Positions 61,298-64,000 of a stretch of 64,000 bases of DNA are shown here, piece after piece (the stretch's first letter is position 1; every line of letters starts with the position of its first letter). Source of the stretch: CAYWPG01 sp964460035. Lineage in GTDB: Bacteria > Pseudomonadota > Gammaproteobacteria > Nitrococcales > AK92. The position numbers and the translations under genes were made by a program. Under the pieces are notes generated by a model. The model had not been told where the DNA came from. It saw only the letters and a program-made list of their open reading frames with translations, and did no database searches. The stretch covers positions 186,001 to 250,000 of the forward strand of contig CAYWPG010000001.1 in assembly GCA_964460035.1 (NCBI GenBank), written 5' to 3'.

Positions 61298-61783
61298 CTA
61301 GAAGTGATAGGCGATATTGATTTGTGTGGAGTTGATGTTGTCTCGCACCACGTACTCGCCGCGCAGCTCGAGGTGGTTAGTTAAGGCGTAACCTGCGCCA
61401 ATGCCGAACATCAGCCCATCGTCATCGCCAAAGTCGATACCGGCGCGGCCGATGAACTGAAAACGCGGGTTGAGCGGATAGCCCACGACCGCGTTTAGCC
61501 ACACGCCGTCGGCAGTGATGTCGGGCGAGCCCCGTCGGCTGAAATCTCCCGTATCCATGTAACCGAGTTCCGCAGCCAGGCTGATCCGGTCTACTTTCAG
61601 CATCTGGCTGAGGTTGTAGCCGATGAACAGTTGAAATCCGGTAGCGTCGTCGTAGCCGCTCCAGGAGTTGAAGTTGACTCCGCCGCCAGCATAAAGGTTC
61701 TGCTGCTGGAAGCCGGTCTGCGCCATCGCGGCGCTGCTCATTAGGGCGAGCGTAAGGCCTAACACAGTCGTTGTCTTCTTCAT
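61298..61783 (-). CDS. Outer-membrane beta-barrel protein
   Basis: This 161-residue protein starts MKKTTTVLGLTLALMSSAAMA (signal peptide, cleaved near AQT). It consists of alternating strands with aromatic ends (NLYAGGGVNFNSW, FQLFIGYNLS, AAELGYMDTG, IGAGYALTNHLELRGEYVV) and finishes INIAYHF, the terminal aromatic typical of eight-stranded OmpA/OmpX-like barrels. GGA precedes ATG 61783. It has no operon partner and probably a structural or surface role. Confidence 0.92.
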   Translation of the reverse strand: MKKTTTVLGLTLALMSSAAMAQTGFQQQNLYAGGGVNFNSWSGYDDATGFQLFIGYNLSQMLKVDRISLAAELGYMDTGDFSRRGSPDITADGVWLNAVVGYPLNPRFQFIGRAGIDFGDDDGLMFGIGAGYALTNHLELRGEYVVRDNINSTQINIAYHF

Positions 61784-62121
61784 TGGTGCCATCCTTCCTT
61801 GTTGGTTCGTTCGCGAACACCTATTCGCGTCAGGGCGAGTCCATGCCGCCGGCGTGCCGGTCTGCGCATCACGTTCAAAACGTGTGTATCATCGACGCAT
61901 TTTTCTAGCACAAAGAGGTATCTACCGTTGCTTATTTCTCCCATTGGGGCGCTGACGCCGTAATGGGAGTGTTGTACCGGCGCTTTTTTCGGGCCGCCGG
62001 TCCATGAATCATCCAAGTGCTACTCAAGGACTGACCGGTCAGGCCGATACCTCTTTAGTGGTAGGACGGATCACCTGACCGCGGTGCGTCCGGCAGACAA
62101 TGCGCGAGTGCGGAGACGCCC
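61784..62121. other. Divergent region between the barrel and chemoreceptor genes
   Basis: About 340 bp with a perfect 12-bp palindrome at 62030 and a T-run at about 61983-61988. No gene is supported. Confidence 0.45.
62030..62041. promoter_or_regulatory. Perfect 12-bp palindrome CTGACCGGTCAG
   Basis: The site lies 81 bp upstream of the Aer-like gene. Its form is common for TetR-type operators, but no TetR gene is within the window. Confidence 0.4.
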
Positions 62122-63696
62122 ATGAGAAAGAATCTACCGGTAACCGACGTTGAGCGACGTTATGCCCCGGACACGCGGCTGATTAGCGAGACGGATCGCA
62201 AAGGTGTTATTACCTATGTTAACGATGGCTTCTGCGAAGTGGCAGGGTTCTCCGCAGAGCAGCTTCTCGGCCAGGCGCACAACATAATTCGCCATCCCGA
62301 TATGCCTCCGGCTGTGTTCGCCGACTTCTGGCGAACGCTCAAAGCAGGCAAGCCGTGGATGGGCATCGTCAAGAATCGTTGTAGCAACGGCGATTATTAC
62401 TGGGTCAACGCCTACGTCACATCCAAGTTCGAAGGCGGCGAACATGTCGGCTATCAGTCGGTACGCACGCAGCCCTCGCGCGAGTTGATCGAGCGCGCAG
62501 AACGTGTGTACGCGCAAATCAGCAAGGGCAGGCGCATCCTGCCTGGGGCCAAGGTAGGTCTGTCGGTCACCGTGCCGCTGGCTCTAGCCGTTGCGGTGCT
62601 GATGGGCGCGGGGATAGCGCAGCTTGCCGATAACTGGGGCGCGCTGGCTACGGCGATAGCCGTTGTAGCGGCCGCACTGGGATTCTCAGGCGTGGGTGTG
62701 TGGCTTACTCGCAGGCTAAGGCGAGTTGCTGCGCGCGCCAGAGCGGTATTCGACAACAAAGTTGCCGCGTCGGTGTACGGAGGCGGCCAGGATGAGGCGG
62801 GCCAGTTAGAACTGGCGCTGGAGATGGAGTATGCCCAGCAGCGTACGTTGCTAGGGCGTATCGAAGACATAGCCGACCAATTGCTGGTGGCCTCGCAGTC
62901 GCTTGAGTCGGCGACACGTCTGGCACGGCAGGCGGTGGATGGACAGCGCGTGGAGCTGGAGCAGGTGGTGACCGCTATGAGCGAGATGACGGCCACCGTG
63001 CATCAGGTCTCCGTTAGCACTGCCAATGCCGCTACGGCCGCGGCGAATGCGGTGAGAGAGTCTAAAACAGGGGGGGAGGTGGTCAACCATGCCATCGACG
63101 CGATGGCCGGCCTTGCCCGGGAAGTCGAGCAGGCTGTAGAGGTGATCAACCGCTTACAGCGCGATGGCGAAGGCATTCGCGGTGTGCTGGAGGTGATTGG
63201 CGGAATCAGCGAGCAAACCAATTTGCTAGCGCTCAACGCCGCCATCGAAGCCGCGCGCGCGGGTGATAGTGGCCGTGGTTTTGCCGTCGTCGCGGACGAG
63301 GTGCGCACGCTCGCTCAACGTTCCGGCGCGTCAGCCCAAGAGATCGGCGCCATGATCGATAGCTTGCAAGCCGCGGCGGCCGCCGCGGTGGAGGTCATGA
63401 CCCGAAGCCGAGACGCTGCCGTGCAGGTCGTGGAGATGGCGGAGAAGGCGGGCAATACCATCCAGGAGATGGAGACTGCGGTGCAGCGGATCATGGATAT
63501 GAACACCGAGATCGCCAGCGCGGCAGAGGAGCAAACGGCCACCAGCGAGGAAATCAAGCGTAACGTCGAGTGCATCAATGGCAACGTAGGGGAGTCGGCC
63601 AACGCTACCCTGCGTGCCAAACAGGCCAGCGAAGAGCTGGTCGCAATGGTCGACAGCCTGCGAGGTATGCTGCGTCAGTTCAGCCGCGCTATCTGA
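62122..63696 (+). CDS. Aer-like PAS methyl-accepting chemotaxis protein
   Basis: This 524-residue receptor has an N-terminal PAS domain (about 20-120) with RHPDMPPAVFADFWRTLKAGKPWMGIVKNR, the Aer FAD-type segment. Two hydrophobic helices (about 155-200), a HAMP-like part and a signalling tip (EVIGGISEQTNLLALNAAIEAARAG, about residue 365) follow. Aer-like proteins sense redox or oxygen for energy taxis. No chemotaxis operon or flagellar gene is in the window. A palindrome lies upstream. Confidence 0.94.
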   Translation: MRKNLPVTDVERRYAPDTRLISETDRKGVITYVNDGFCEVAGFSAEQLLGQAHNIIRHPDMPPAVFADFWRTLKAGKPWMGIVKNRCSNGDYYWVNAYVTSKFEGGEHVGYQSVRTQPSRELIERAERVYAQISKGRRILPGAKVGLSVTVPLALAVAVLMGAGIAQLADNWGALATAIAVVAAALGFSGVGVWLTRRLRRVAARARAVFDNKVAASVYGGGQDEAGQLELALEMEYAQQRTLLGRIEDIADQLLVASQSLESATRLARQAVDGQRVELEQVVTAMSEMTATVHQVSVSTANAATAAANAVRESKTGGEVVNHAIDAMAGLAREVEQAVEVINRLQRDGEGIRGVLEVIGGISEQTNLLALNAAIEAARAGDSGRGFAVVADEVRTLAQRSGASAQEIGAMIDSLQAAAAAAVEVMTRSRDAAVQVVEMAEKAGNTIQEMETAVQRIMDMNTEIASAAEEQTATSEEIKRNVECINGNVGESANATLRAKQASEELVAMVDSLRGMLRQFSRAI

Positions 63697-63854
63697 GCGC
63701 ACTTGGTGCCGGCAGCGGAGCGAGCAGGCGATCCATTTAGGCAGGCTTCGAAGATCCTTTGCTCGTAGTCACCGCCAGCTTTTCGTTCACTCTGTCACGG
63801 GCTGAGCGGCAAAGGGGCGCTGTCCTGGCGGAACCAGAACAGCGCCACAGGGGC

Positions 63855-64000
63855 CTAGCGGCGTTCGGTGATCGTTAGTCTATATTCACCGGTGTGGCCG
63901 CCAATGTGGCCGATGTATATGTGATACGTTCCTGGCTCGAAACGGGCCTTGATCTCGGCATCGAGGTTGCCGTGGCTGTCGTCGTCGCACCATACGACGT
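63855..64000 (-). CDS. 3' end of a PPC-domain-like gene, cut by the right edge
   Basis: The minus strand is open from the right edge to a TAG at 63855-63857 and encodes at least 48 codons. The visible C-terminus (DAEIKARFEPGTYHIYIGHIGG, then a GEYRLTITER ending) has the beta-sandwich pattern of pre-peptidase C-terminal (PPC) domains found at the end of secreted proteases or envelope proteins. The start and main domain are outside the window, so the function is open. Confidence 0.65.
   Translation of the reverse strand, partial: VVWCDDDSHGNLDAEIKARFEPGTYHIYIGHIGGHTGEYRLTITERR

Overview
The window is about 60% GC, densely coded on both strands, with good Shine-Dalgarno sites. It looks like a chromosomal segment of a gammaproteobacterium that stores neutral lipid. 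FabV, heme A synthase, cytochrome b562/b561, two acyl-CoA synthetases, a wax-ester synthase/DGAT, a patatin lipase and a phasin together suggest something near the Nevskiales/Solimonadaceae. That placement is inference from gene content only. I found no rRNA, tRNA, insertion sequence, integrase or CRISPR array. The genes at both edges are cut.

Layout. 0-2.7 kb: a three-gene, phage-type recombination operon (annealing protein, YqaJ-like exonuclease, small protein with an SSB-like tail) with a LexA-box-like site upstream. 2.8-13.2 kb: housekeeping and orphan metabolism (YbbN, cyanase, ATP-grasp, MBL hydrolase, PEBP, DHH phosphoesterase, FabV, YhgN, sulfotransferase-like, esterase). 13.4-19.6 kb: two acyl-CoA synthetases, a thioredoxin and a histidine-rich membrane protein. 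19.6-20.6 kb: a long stretch without recognisable genes, then a small orphan gene. 21.2-26.7 kb: a double-length UvrA with two perfect palindromes upstream. 27.3-30.5 kb: CtaA and a purine-salvage pair (NCS2 permease plus Apt). 31.5-35.1 kb: a 1203-residue PAS/GGDEF/EAL protein. 35.2-41.8 kb: small envelope proteins, a cupin/HxlR divergent pair, a Crp/Fnr regulator with a DUF2892 protein, cytochrome b562/b561 and a thiolase.

42-47.4 kb is a lipid-storage locus. It holds a YdgA-like protein, a small protein built of nonapeptide repeats, a patatin lipase translationally coupled to a WS/DGAT, and a phasin. Together these would make, coat and mobilise wax-ester or triacylglycerol granules. 47.8-56.9 kb carries HIT proteins, an EstB-like hydrolase, an SDR/CMD pair, a rhodanese, an acetolactate-synthase homologue, a PaaI-type thioesterase and a DUF5610 protein. 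57.7-64 kb carries a class V aminotransferase, a MarR/MFS operon, an outer-membrane barrel, an Aer-like chemoreceptor and a cut gene.

The most striking observation is at 52.9-54.7 kb. An IlvB homologue keeps the acetolactate synthase scaffold and its catalytic glutamate, but nearly every thiamine-diphosphate/Mg binding motif is replaced without changing length. Upstream lies an untracked 30-residue leader peptide with seven consecutive valine codons and an IvbL-like C-terminus, followed by a strong hairpin. This looks like a valine attenuator controlling a pseudo-enzyme. The nonapeptide-repeat protein in the lipid locus and the SOS-box-linked recombination operon are the next best leads.
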